From DASVTR01 sp036382855 (GTDB lineage Bacteria; Acidobacteriota; Blastocatellia; Pyrinomonadales; Pyrinomonadaceae), in NCBI GenBank assembly GCA_036382855.1, contig DASVPO010000033.1, positions 124,001 to 188,000 on the forward strand: DNA of 64,000 nt, given 5' to 3'. Shown here piece by piece: positions 1 through 7,774 of the stretch. The translations under genes and the position numbers were made by a program. The first letter of the stretch is position 1. Each line of letters begins with the position of its first letter. Below the pieces are notes generated by a model that worked only from the letters and a program-made list of their open reading frames with translations, made no database searches and was not told the DNA's origin.

Positions 1-1101
1 GGTGTTGATAACAGTGTCGGTCAGCCTCATCATAGACGCTATCTTCTCTCGCAGGAGTTTCGACTGCGACTGGTTCTCCGACTCCGTAAAGATTTTATCC
101 AGCCACTCCATTTCCCACTTCAGACTCGTCAATGCTGAACCGAGTTCGTCGTGAATCTCACGCGCGATGCGAGTGCCCTCCTCTTCTCTGGCCGAGCGAA
201 TGCTCGCTGAAAGAGCACGCAACTTTTCGTTAGAGTTTTTGAGTTGCTCTTCGGCCCGCCTGCGCTCTGTGATGTCCTGCCCCGTGCCAAACATCTTAAC
301 GGCACGACCCGCTTCATCTACGACAACAGCCGCGCGCGATTGCACCGTCCGCACCGCGTCATCCTCCTCGCGAATGATACGATGCTCGCAGCTATATGAA
401 TCGTGCTCTTGAAAGGCTCTTTCGGCAAGTGCTGTGAAGTATGCGCGGTCATCAGGATGGACGCGCGCGAGCACAGCCTCAAAAGTTCCGCAGAACTCTT
501 CACGATTCACTCCCCAGATACGGTACAGCTCATCCGACCAGTTTACTTCGTCCGTGATTAAGTCCCACTCCCAACTGCCCACGTGCGCGAGGGCCTGCGT
601 CTCCACCAGTTGCGCCTCGCGCTTTTTTAGTTCCTGCTCGGCCTGCCTGCGCTCCGTGCTGTCTTTCCCGATAACAATCTTCGTTCCGTCCGGCAGACTA
701 ACAACTTTCCATGTCGTATCTATGATGCGTCCATCCTTCAACATGGTTTTGAAACCGGCCCACTCACCTTTTGCTTCAACAACAAAATCCATAAACGTTC
801 TACGGTCTTGCGGCTCCTGATAACACGCGTCAAATATGTCCTGATGTTGCTGCTCTATTTCTCTCTGACGCCAGCCCATCGTGCGCTCACATTCTCGATT
901 GACAAGCTTGACGTGGCCTTCCTCGTCAAACACGATTACCATTGCAGGGACATGCTCTAATATCGTTTGTAGAATCTCATTCTGTTTTCCCGGAACACTT
1001 TCATCCTGTTTGCGCACGGCAGTTTCCATTCCCTGCTCTTCATTGTTGTTCACAGTTTCTACGGCCGGGTCGAAGACCTGTTGTTTGCGTTCGTCATCCA
1101 C
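1..1101 (-). CDS. PAS-PAS sensor histidine kinase, NarL type (partial, 3' end outside window)
   Basis: The minus strand is open from a GTG at 1101 to base 1 (367 codons) and runs off the left edge. Residues about 42-155 form one PAS domain and about 170-282 a second, each ending in a D-S/I-T-E-R-R linker, followed by a short coiled coil. Residues 310-330 carry the HisKA_3 dimerisation/phosphoacceptor motif around REIHDELGSALTSL, with His317 as the likely phosphorylated residue. The ATPase domain would lie outside the window. The GTG start is chosen because AAGGA sits 8 bases upstream; an ATG at 1164 has no visible ribosome site. The family senses a signal through PAS and passes phosphate to a LuxR-type regulator, which is not visible here. 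It is transcribed away from the polyketide cluster, so a link to it is unproven. Confidence 0.85.
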   Translation of the reverse strand, partial: MDDERKQQVFDPAVETVNNNEEQGMETAVRKQDESVPGKQNEILQTILEHVPAMVIVFDEEGHVKLVNRECERTMGWRQREIEQQHQDIFDACYQEPQDRRTFMDFVVEAKGEWAGFKTMLKDGRIIDTTWKVVSLPDGTKIVIGKDSTERRQAEQELKKREAQLVETQALAHVGSWEWDLITDEVNWSDELYRIWGVNREEFCGTFEAVLARVHPDDRAYFTALAERAFQEHDSYSCEHRIIREEDDAVRTVQSRAAVVVDEAGRAVKMFGTGQDITERRRAEEQLKNSNEKLRALSASIRSAREEEGTRIAREIHDELGSALTSLKWEMEWLDKIFTESENQSQSKLLREKIASMMRLTDTVINT

Positions 1102-1355
1102 TCTCTTTATCCTTGATGGATTCGTCTGGAAAAATCGTCCGCACGGTCTGCTGACGAGCGTCATGTTTGTGCATCATCGCTTCAAGCTCTTGATAGCTCA
1201 ACTGCTAACGCAAGCCTCGCTGAAGCACGGGAGAATGATGCGAGGATTATAGCCGGAGAAGCAATTCCTGCAAGATAATTAGCCTCCGTTTGTGATGCTT
1301 ACGCGCAGATAATTTATTAACATTTTCACATCGCGAGAGCCTGAATAAATTTTAG

Positions 1356-1384
1356 TTGACATCTCAGAGCAAGCCTGATAAATA
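1356..1384 (+). promoter_or_regulatory. possible sigma-70-like promoter
   Basis: TTGACA at 1356-1361 is a perfect -35 consensus; 17 bases on lies TAAATA (1379-1384), a poor -10. It points toward the polyketide cluster, but its distance of about 670 bases from the first gene makes the assignment weak. Confidence 0.25.
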
Positions 1385-1567
1385 TAGTCCACCTTAAAAC
1401 GTTCCCATGTTCTCAGAGTAAATTCTGGGCTGTTCATTTAAGCTGTTACGTCACCTGATTCCTCGGTTGTTTTTACTTGCACGACCTCGTTAACCGGCTT
1501 TGTTAAAATAGGCCAAGCCAACAAAGGTAGAACACTCGGTAACCTAACTGTCACTTGCTGGCACTTG

Positions 1568-1600
1568 ATAGCAACATGCACATGTTCTATCACGTGCTAT
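1568..1600. promoter_or_regulatory. cluster of palindromes, candidate operator for the polyketide cluster
   Basis: Three nested or adjacent symmetric elements are visible: ATAGCA (1568-1573) with TGCTAT (1595-1600); the perfect palindrome AACATGCACATGTT (1573-1586); and CACGTG (1591-1596). CACTTG-type words recur just upstream (GCACTTG at 1561-1567). Such density in an intergenic region upstream of a biosynthetic cluster suggests a dimeric regulator site. The regulator is not identified. Confidence 0.35.
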
Positions 1601-2050
1601 TAGGTCACTAATGTCGGAGGATTAACAACTCTATCCTCGCTCACTAATTGAAGGTTAAATCTGGCTAGCACTTGGTTGGACTGTGTTTCCATTCAACCAA
1701 TAGCTGTAGGTGTCTTGTTTTTGGGCTCAAGGAGCAGCCCGGCGGCCTCGTTTCAGCAGAAACGGAGCAGCGGGCGCAAGGCTCTTCGTGTCTCAAGTGA
1801 GAGCGTGTCTAACAAATGGAAGTTCTCACTCTCTGCGCACGTAAAAGCCCACGGACAGACCTCCCTGCTTTATTCGGTGCCGTTGCCCTCAATTCATTGG
1901 AATACCAAGACGTTGCACGCGGCACCGTCCATGCGTAACAGGAGTGAAGAAACTACTGACTGGCGTTTCCATATCACAGATGCACCTGAGAACTTGATAA
2001 CGACCAGTCCAACAAATCAACTGCGATGAAAAACCTTAGGAGGTTGCAAA

Positions 2051-2563
2051 ATGCTGTTTACAGTTACGTACACCGCTTACTCTGGTGCAAGTCCTGATGC
2101 CGTCTGGAAAACGCTGACGGACATCGAGAGTTGGCCGACGTGGGATGCTCGCCTTGAAAGAACATCCTCCGACGGCCCGCTCAGGGCTGGCTCCAAATAC
2201 ACACTCAACCCTGTCCACGGCAATGAAGTCACGATAGACGTGGTCAAGGCCGAAGGCTACAACTTTAACGACAGGGCCAAGCTTGATTTAGGCACAGTCG
2301 AAACAGAGCGTTCGGTGACTCCGCTTGAAGGCGGGTCTCTGATAACGCAAACCATGCGCGCGGATATTGAGGCGGATTCGGCGCGGGCCTTCGGCCTTGT
2401 TTTCTGGGACTCCTGGAGTCAAGGGATGATTGATTCCACCAAGGCGCTGGCTAATAAAGCCTCTCAGCAGACACAAGGAAAGAAACAACCATACGCTTCA
2501 GGCAAAGATGTCGAAAATCTGCTCAGCAGACACAGGAACGCGGCGTCGGCGGGCAAAGGTTAA
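2051..2563 (+). CDS. SRPBCC-family polyketide cyclase/aromatase-like protein
   Basis: A 170-residue protein with an SRPBCC (START/Bet v1-like) fold signature. It opens with a beta strand and the helix motif ASPDAVWKTLTDIESWPTWD (residues about 14-33), typical of TcmN/WhiE-type cyclases and related lipid-binding proteins, and ends in a polar tail from about residue 135. A strong AGGAGG ribosome site precedes the ATG. It is the first gene of the polyketide cluster and one of five SRPBCC domains in it, which suggests a role in folding or aromatising the poly-beta-ketone, although SRPBCC proteins may also only bind the product. It is most like the 144-residue protein at 11904-12338 (same W-P-x-W-D signature). 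A 450-base spacer with a hairpin separates it from the next gene. Confidence 0.8.
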   Translation: MLFTVTYTAYSGASPDAVWKTLTDIESWPTWDARLERTSSDGPLRAGSKYTLNPVHGNEVTIDVVKAEGYNFNDRAKLDLGTVETERSVTPLEGGSLITQTMRADIEADSARAFGLVFWDSWSQGMIDSTKALANKASQQTQGKKQPYASGKDVENLLSRHRNAASAGKG

Positions 2564-2663
2564 GCGCGCTTTGAAGCGAACATCAAAGGGATGGCCTCCG
2601 TCGCCGTAGAGCTTGCTTGAACAACGCTTTAATTAGTTCGAGAAAGAAGGAGGCGGCGGTCGT

Positions 2664-2720
2664 CCGCTGCATGTTCCTTTGCACGTCTGCAAGATAGCCG
2701 GGCGAAGGAACATGCAGCGG
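2664..2720. repeat. perfect 16-bp inverted repeat
   Basis: The arms at 2664-2679 and 2705-2720 are perfectly complementary and enclose a 25-base loop. It lies in the 454-base gap between the first SRPBCC gene and the EVE gene. There is no T-run after either arm, so a classical intrinsic terminator is not obvious; a regulatory structure or remnant of a small mobile element is equally possible. I see nothing else in the gap 2564-3017. Confidence 0.6.
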
Positions 2721-3017
2721 CAGGCATCCTTCCAGATGAAGCGTTCGTAGCTCGTTGGTTTTGGTCAACGGTCGCGCGCGAATGTCTCTAAAGTAGAGTT
2801 TGAAAAGTTAGGAATGCAGTTTCAATGCTACCAGTAAGAACGACTTCCTCCGGCCTCAGCTAGTGCGCCGTAGAGCGCGGCGGTAGAAACCGAACTCCGC
2901 CGTTTCAACGACTGCAAAGATTGGCCGCCGCCGAAGCCTTTCAATTGTTAGCACAATTTCTCAATCAAAGGGCCGTTCGCATGAAAACGATTGGCCGCAG
3001 GAACAACTCTCTTATTT

Positions 3018-3515
3018 ATGCCTAAGCAGGTCGCTACAAACGGGCCGGGCGAAGACCGTAAGCTTGCGCGGTACTGGTGCGCAGTCGCCAGCCGTGAGCA
3101 CGTCAAGCGTGGCGTGGCCGGCGGATTTGCACAGGCAGGCCACGGTAAAAAGGGGCCGCTTTCTCGTATGAAACCACTCGATGGAATCGTCTACTACTCC
3201 CCGACCGATAGGATGGGCAAGAGCGGCCAGAAATGTCAGATGTTCACTTCGATAGGGTTGGTCAAAGACGGAAGTATCTATCCCGTCGAGATGTCTCTGG
3301 GGTTCACTGCTTACCGTCGAGATGTCGAATATTTCGAGGCCGAAGACGCGCCGATTCAACCTCTCTTACAAGACCTGAGCTTTACACGTGAACGTAAATC
3401 CTGGGGCTACATGTTTCGCTTTGGCCTTTTCGAAATTGAGCGCGACGACTTTGTGAGAATCTTCGCCGAGATGAATCCGGCTGCCTGCGCAGAGCTTTAT
3501 GGCTCGCCTCGATAG
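3018..3515 (+). CDS. EVE-domain protein (UPF0310 family)
   Basis: A 165-residue protein matching the EVE/UPF0310 family along its length. Recognisable elements are RYWCAVASREHVKRGVAGGF near the N terminus, then HGKKGPLSRMKPLDGIVYYSP and the later SWGYMFRFGLFEI. EVE domains belong to the PUA-like fold and are known or predicted to bind modified bases in DNA or RNA. The ATG at 3018 is chosen because homology begins just after it; an in-frame TTG at 2991 would add nine residues without a better ribosome site. It sits inside the polyketide cluster, 16 bases before the radical SAM gene, and has no obvious biosynthetic role. It may be a passenger, or may protect or modulate expression. Confidence 0.85.
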   Translation: MPKQVATNGPGEDRKLARYWCAVASREHVKRGVAGGFAQAGHGKKGPLSRMKPLDGIVYYSPTDRMGKSGQKCQMFTSIGLVKDGSIYPVEMSLGFTAYRRDVEYFEAEDAPIQPLLQDLSFTRERKSWGYMFRFGLFEIERDDFVRIFAEMNPAACAELYGSPR

Positions 3516-3531
3516 AAAGGTGTCGGTCCAC

Positions 3532-4974
3532 ATGAATGAGCAAACTTTAATCTCCAGCGTTCGGATAAACGAGCTTGCGGGCTTGTCGCCAGATCCTTAT
3601 CCGCGCAAGTGTTATCTTCCATTTATTCTTTACCCGCCAGCCATGCGCCGTAATGAGAAGGGGCATCAATTCATCCTTGAGAATGTTGATATGCAGAAGG
3701 ATGGAAGCGACTTCGTTCTGTATTTGAGCGTTCCGTTTTGCCGCGTGCGTTGCAAAGCCTGCCCCTATTTCATCAACGTGCTGCCGGAAAACGATAGGCG
3801 CGGCGAAGAAGACCGCTACGTTGCCGCGATGATTAAGGACATCGCACACTGGGCCAGCTACCGTAAATGGAGGACGGGCCGCCTGCGCGCTATCTATCTC
3901 GGCGGAGGAACGGGTTCGCTGCTCAAGACTGAAAGCCTGCGCCGTATCGTTGATGCCGTCTTCGAACACTTCACTGTGGCAGACGATTATTGCTTCACGC
4001 TTGAGGGCAACGCGCGAGATTTTGACGAAGAGAAGATTGATTATGTCGCCAGCTCAAAGATTACGCGTTTGAGTCTCGGCGTGCAGTCTTTCCAGCCCGA
4101 TGTCTTGCAGATTATCGGGTCGCCTCATGCGGCCGAAGAAAGTATTCGTGTTATCAGGGCGTTTCAGCAGCGCGGCTTTTTCAACATCCAGTTAGACCTG
4201 ATGTTCAACATGCCGGAGCATACGCTGGATGTCTGGCGACGCGATCTGGCAGACATGATGGCACTCAATATTCCACATTTCACAGTCTACCTTTACCGTA
4301 TTCACACGGACACGCCTCAGGACAAATTAATCCGTAACGGTCGCGTCAGGCGGCCGCTGCGGCCGGATTCTCACGTCGTCAAAGAAATGAAACGCGAGCT
4401 ACGCGAGACGGCAGCCGCGCACGGGTATGTTCAGTACATGGTGGACCATTTCTGCCAGCCCGGATTTGAAAATAAGTATAACGAATGGAGCTGGAAGATT
4501 TACACGGACGCGCTTGCCATCGGCCCCGGCGCTTACAGTTATTTCGAGGGCTATCGCCTGGGAACCGCGAAGGATGTTGACGATTACGTCGCTCATGTCG
4601 AGAGAGGAGAGTTCTTAATCTCGACAATCGGCGACCGCATGGACGAGCGCGTCGAGCGCGAACGCTACATCATTTTCACATTGCTTTTCTTCAATGTCGA
4701 ATTCGCTGCCTACCGCGCGAAATTCGCGACCGATTTCCGTGAAGATTTTGGCCCGGTCATCGAGCGCCTCTTGCGAAAGGGGCTGGTCACGCTGGACGAG
4801 AGAGAGATGCGGTTAACAGAACTCGGTGTCGAGTGGCACTCGAACGTTCTGCTTGAGTTCTTCAACGCCAGATTCTGGGCGGACGAAGATGCGATGAACG
4901 AGCCTAACTGGTCCATGAACATTCCGATGGTCGAGTTAAGCACACAAACCCGACGCTACTGGCTAGGCGACTAA
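3532..4974 (+). CDS. HemN-like (class C-type) radical SAM enzyme
   Basis: A 480-residue radical SAM protein with the CX3CX2C cluster CRVRCKAC (Cys70, Cys74, Cys77), the SAM-binding glycine motif YLGGGTGS, and a HemN/HemW-like C-terminal half including AIGPGAYS. HemN-like enzymes in biosynthetic clusters are known as class C radical SAM methyltransferases, cyclopropanases or decarboxylases, whereas housekeeping HemN/HemW acts on coproporphyrinogen or haem. Given its place in a polyketide cluster, a tailoring role such as C-methylation is the better guess. The ATG at 3532 follows a GAAAGG about 13 bases upstream; an ATG at 3499 would overlap the EVE gene. The following ACP-cyclase gene starts 26 bases downstream, which suggests co-transcription. 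Confidence 0.85.
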   Translation: MNEQTLISSVRINELAGLSPDPYPRKCYLPFILYPPAMRRNEKGHQFILENVDMQKDGSDFVLYLSVPFCRVRCKACPYFINVLPENDRRGEEDRYVAAMIKDIAHWASYRKWRTGRLRAIYLGGGTGSLLKTESLRRIVDAVFEHFTVADDYCFTLEGNARDFDEEKIDYVASSKITRLSLGVQSFQPDVLQIIGSPHAAEESIRVIRAFQQRGFFNIQLDLMFNMPEHTLDVWRRDLADMMALNIPHFTVYLYRIHTDTPQDKLIRNGRVRRPLRPDSHVVKEMKRELRETAAAHGYVQYMVDHFCQPGFENKYNEWSWKIYTDALAIGPGAYSYFEGYRLGTAKDVDDYVAHVERGEFLISTIGDRMDERVERERYIIFTLLFFNVEFAAYRAKFATDFREDFGPVIERLLRKGLVTLDEREMRLTELGVEWHSNVLLEFFNARFWADEDAMNEPNWSMNIPMVELSTQTRRYWLGD

Positions 4975-5000
4975 ATCGCCCGGCACAAACTGAAGACAGG

Positions 5001-5786
5001 ATGGCAACTATGATGCTCTTAAAAAAGCTCGAAGATGCTCTGGCATCAATGGACATCAAGGACGCAACGCCGGAGAAAATTCTCAGTTACGACCTTGGCA
5101 TGGATTCGCAGGAGTTGCTCTGCGCCACTCTGGAGATGGAACAGATTTTTGAAGTCGAATTAGGGAGCAACGATCTCTTTCGCGATATGTCTGTGCTCGA
5201 CGTTGCGAGAGTCATCTCTCGCAAGCTGGCTTTGAAATCGCGCGTCGGAGACTTCGACTACTCCTTATGCGAAGACACCATGATTAAAGTTCCGATGAGG
5301 GTCGTCTACGACGCGCTCTTTGACGTTGATACATGGCCCGAAAAGCTCCCGCATGTTCGCAGCATCGAAAAGCAGTACGACGACGGCGTTTTTCAGGAAT
5401 TCGACATGGGGATTGACGGAGCAAACGGCGCGCTGATCACGGTTCACTCGGTCAGGCATTGCAAGCCGGACCGCATTAAATTTTTCCAGCCGTCGCCGCC
5501 GAAATTTCTGCGCCATCATTGCGGAGAGTGGATACTGCATCCGCTGAGCGAAGATTTAACGCACGTCTTCACGTCTCATCAATGGCGTCTGGAGGACGGC
5601 GTGGCGGCGGAGATGTTTCCGGCTAAGGACGGCTTAACGACTGCCGACAGCGTTCATTCATGGCTGAGCGAGCACGCTCGCTTCGCACTCACATGCTGGA
5701 AGTCGCACCTTGAAGAGAGACCGTACCATGCAAAAGACAACTACAGTCGAACGATTGATTCAAGCGAGTCCAGAGCAGGTCTATGA
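5001..5786 (+). CDS. acyl carrier protein fused to an SRPBCC cyclase domain
   Basis: A 261-residue two-domain protein. Residues about 1-80 are an acyl carrier protein: the phosphopantetheine site is LGMDSQELL, with Ser36 as the attachment residue, followed by the usual helix LEMEQIFEVEL. Residues about 92-245 form an SRPBCC domain (KVPMRVVYDALFDVDTWPEK, then a W-rich core). Carrier proteins of type II polyketide synthases are usually free-standing, so covalent fusion to a cyclase-like domain is unusual and would hold the cyclase next to the chain it acts on. It is the only carrier protein recognised in the cluster. The 3' end overlaps the next SRPBCC gene by 59 bases. Internal ATGs at 5010 and 5013 are alternative starts. 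Confidence 0.85.
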   Translation: MATMMLLKKLEDALASMDIKDATPEKILSYDLGMDSQELLCATLEMEQIFEVELGSNDLFRDMSVLDVARVISRKLALKSRVGDFDYSLCEDTMIKVPMRVVYDALFDVDTWPEKLPHVRSIEKQYDDGVFQEFDMGIDGANGALITVHSVRHCKPDRIKFFQPSPPKFLRHHCGEWILHPLSEDLTHVFTSHQWRLEDGVAAEMFPAKDGLTTADSVHSWLSEHARFALTCWKSHLEERPYHAKDNYSRTIDSSESRAGL

Positions 5787-6177
5787 AGCCTACTGGAAAC
5801 TTGGAGAGTGGCCGCTTGTGCTTCCGAATATCCTTGAGGCGCGAGCCGATTATGACGACGACGTACATCAATATTTCACGATGGTGGCTGACAAAGGCGG
5901 CCAACGTGAAACGGTGCGCGGCGTTCGTATCGGGACGCCTTACAGGAAGCTTGAGATGTGCCAGTTTCAAGCGCCGCCGGGGTTTCTGCTGATGCGCGGT
6001 GAATGGCGCTTCGAGCCTGTAGAAAACGGTTCAGGGCTTGGAACGAAGGTGATCGCGGAGCGCATCTTCGCAATGGAAGATGCTTCCGGCGAAGCTGCGG
6101 CGGCCTCGATGCTGAGCGCGTTGCTGGCTGAGAATCTGCTGGCGTTCGATAAGTATTTGACAGGGAAGCTTGAGTGA
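5728..6177 (+). CDS. SRPBCC-family protein, second stand-alone copy
   Basis: A 149-residue SRPBCC-fold protein. The N-terminal strand-helix motif ASPEQVYEAYWKLGEWPLVL and the later GEWRFEP segment match the SRPBCC half of the preceding ACP fusion, which suggests tandem duplication. It is predicted to bind or cyclise the polyketide intermediate. The ATG at 5728 overlaps the end of the upstream gene by 59 bases; an in-frame TTG at 5710 is possible but has no better ribosome site. The TGA stop overlaps the GTG start of the next gene, so translational coupling is likely. Confidence 0.75.
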   Translation: MQKTTTVERLIQASPEQVYEAYWKLGEWPLVLPNILEARADYDDDVHQYFTMVADKGGQRETVRGVRIGTPYRKLEMCQFQAPPGFLLMRGEWRFEPVENGSGLGTKVIAERIFAMEDASGEAAAASMLSALLAENLLAFDKYLTGKLE

Positions 6178-6629
6178 AGATGCGGGAACTCAGTGTGCGG
6201 CACGCTCTGTCCGTTGACCCCGTAGGCGTGATTGATGCGATCTGGTCGGGTGCAGAATGGAACAGCCGTTGGGAAGCAATCAGGCTTTTCCGCGTCGGCT
6301 ACGACGACGGCCTACACCAAATCGCCGAGATTACTCTCGACTGGTACGGCGCTCTCGTACGGATGAAGGTCGTGCGGTTCAGGACACGGCCGCTCTGCAT
6401 AGAGTTTTTCTGTCCACGGCCGCCTCACCCGCTGGCACATCAATCCGGCAGTTGGTCGGTTGAAAACAAAGACGGAAAAAGTTTTCTGGTGGCGACACGT
6501 CGCATCGCGCTGGCGGAAACTCCGTCGGAATCGGAAGGAGAACGAGAGCTTCGCTTGACTAACTACGCAGACAGGCTCTCGGAGCGACTATCGCTGATTC
6601 TTCCTCGTTTTAGTTATAGCTCGGAGTAG
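6174..6629 (+). CDS. SRPBCC-family protein, third in tandem
   Basis: A 151-residue SRPBCC-like protein. It shares with its two upstream neighbours the DPVGVIDAIWSGAEWNSRW helix region, a YDDGLHQ strand, the PRPPHPLAHQSGSW segment and overall length. The GTG start overlaps the previous stop as GTGA; an ATG two codons later is the alternative. Three consecutive SRPBCC domains in the same order (ACP-fused, free, free) suggest that they act in sequence on different rings, or form a hetero-oligomer. That is inference. Confidence 0.7.
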   Translation: MKMRELSVRHALSVDPVGVIDAIWSGAEWNSRWEAIRLFRVGYDDGLHQIAEITLDWYGALVRMKVVRFRTRPLCIEFFCPRPPHPLAHQSGSWSVENKDGKSFLVATRRIALAETPSESEGERELRLTNYADRLSERLSLILPRFSYSSE

Positions 6630-6634
6630 AAAGC

Positions 6635-7774
6635 ATGGGCCAACAGGTTGTCATTGTCGGAGGCGGGCCTGCCGGTGCGGCGGCAGCAATCACGCTGCTA
6701 CGCAACGATGTCGAAGTCTTGCTGTTAGAGCCAACTTCCGCAACCGGCAACAAGCTTTCGGAAACTCTATATTCGGAAGCCAGAGTTCTGTTATCAAGTT
6801 TAGGATTGAACCCCACCGAGAAACGACCGCTGACGGCAAGCTACATCGGCCGGGACGGCAAAACGAGACTCCGGCTATCTCTGGATTGTGAGATTGGAAG
6901 CGTTGACCGAAATGAGCTTGATAGCAGCCTGCGCGAACTCGCAACGCAGGCTGGCGCTCAACTGCTGCCGCTGCGCGTTGATAAGGTTGAAAGCTCTTCA
7001 GAAGGAGTGACGGTTCACGCTCAGGACGAAATCTTTCAAGGCTCGTACCTGATAGACGCGTCAGGAAAGAACCCCGTGAGTTTAGTTGCCGGCGAGGCGA
7101 AGAGCGCGCCCGCCATTCTTGACAGGCGTTTCAATGCCTTTTCTCATTTTGAAAGACCGGCAGGCTTCGACATAGACGATTGGACGATTGTCGCGCTCGA
7201 AGAAGGCTTCGCTTATGTGTTGCCAATCCGTGCGGAACGCATCTGCGTCGGCATCACGAGTTATGCTGCGTTCGGCGCAAACGCGCTCGAAGAAGCTTAC
7301 GTGGGCCAACTTAGTCGCTGCGAATTTTTAAACGCTCTAACGGAAGATGCACGCCGCGTGCTGCCTGTAATACCTGCAAAAAATGTGGAGACTATGAATC
7401 CGGCCGTCTCGTCCGGGAGAATCCTGCGGGTCGGCGACGCGCTCGGCTTCAGAGATCCGTTTCTGTGGGACGGACTGAGTTTTGCGCTGGAAACAGGAAG
7501 AGCCGCCGCACACCTTTGCGTACAGAAGACGACCACAGAGAAGAGAGATTTAAAAGACTACCGGGAACTGTTGAGAAGCTTGGAAGCACGTATCAGACGA
7601 CAAGCCTCTGACCATTACAACCGAATCATGGGCCAGTTTAACGATACGATGTCCTTCGACCCGCACGTTTCGCCAATGCTTATGGGTTCATTATTTTCCT
7701 TAACAGGCGGACAGGCGGCAGGTGAATTGGCAAACGTGCGCAGCAAATTGAACACACGAGGGATTGCCAGATGA
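6635..7774 (+). CDS. FAD-dependent oxidoreductase (hydroxylase/halogenase-like)
   Basis: A 379-residue flavoprotein. The FAD Rossmann motif VIVGGGPAGAAAA is at residues 6-18, and the second FAD motif around GDALGFRDPFLWDGLSFALE lies in the C-terminal third. The architecture fits the family of tryptophan-halogenase-like and geranylgeranyl-reductase-like monooxygenases. The lysine-containing WxWxIP motif of true flavin halogenases is not seen, so hydroxylation or another oxidation of the polyketide is more likely than halogenation. It starts 5 bases after the SRPBCC gene and its TGA overlaps the ATG of the next gene. Confidence 0.8.
   Translation: MGQQVVIVGGGPAGAAAAITLLRNDVEVLLLEPTSATGNKLSETLYSEARVLLSSLGLNPTEKRPLTASYIGRDGKTRLRLSLDCEIGSVDRNELDSSLRELATQAGAQLLPLRVDKVESSSEGVTVHAQDEIFQGSYLIDASGKNPVSLVAGEAKSAPAILDRRFNAFSHFERPAGFDIDDWTIVALEEGFAYVLPIRAERICVGITSYAAFGANALEEAYVGQLSRCEFLNALTEDARRVLPVIPAKNVETMNPAVSSGRILRVGDALGFRDPFLWDGLSFALETGRAAAHLCVQKTTTEKRDLKDYRELLRSLEARIRRQASDHYNRIMGQFNDTMSFDPHVSPMLMGSLFSLTGGQAAGELANVRSKLNTRGIAR

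Larger units (their letters stand above)
1102..2050. other. long intergenic region upstream of the polyketide cluster
   Basis: About 950 bases without a convincing gene. It separates the divergently transcribed kinase from the polyketide cluster, so it should hold the promoters of both. Visible elements are a perfect TTGACA at 1356-1361 with an AT-rich stretch about 17 bases downstream, and a cluster of palindromes around 1568-1600. A 117-codon TTG-initiated open frame at 1676-2029 has no ribosome site and no recognisable domain, and I do not call it a gene. Confidence 0.6.

Noticed and set aside
1676..2029. 117-codon open frame between the kinase and the polyketide cluster
   Set aside because: It starts with TTG, has no ribosome site and no recognisable domain or composition; likely chance.
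3532..4974. Radical SAM gene as housekeeping HemN or HemW
   Set aside because: Tight placement in the polyketide cluster favours a tailoring role, although the motifs alone cannot exclude haem metabolism.
6635..7774. FAD enzyme as flavin-dependent halogenase
   Set aside because: The halogenase lysine and WxWxIP motif were not seen.
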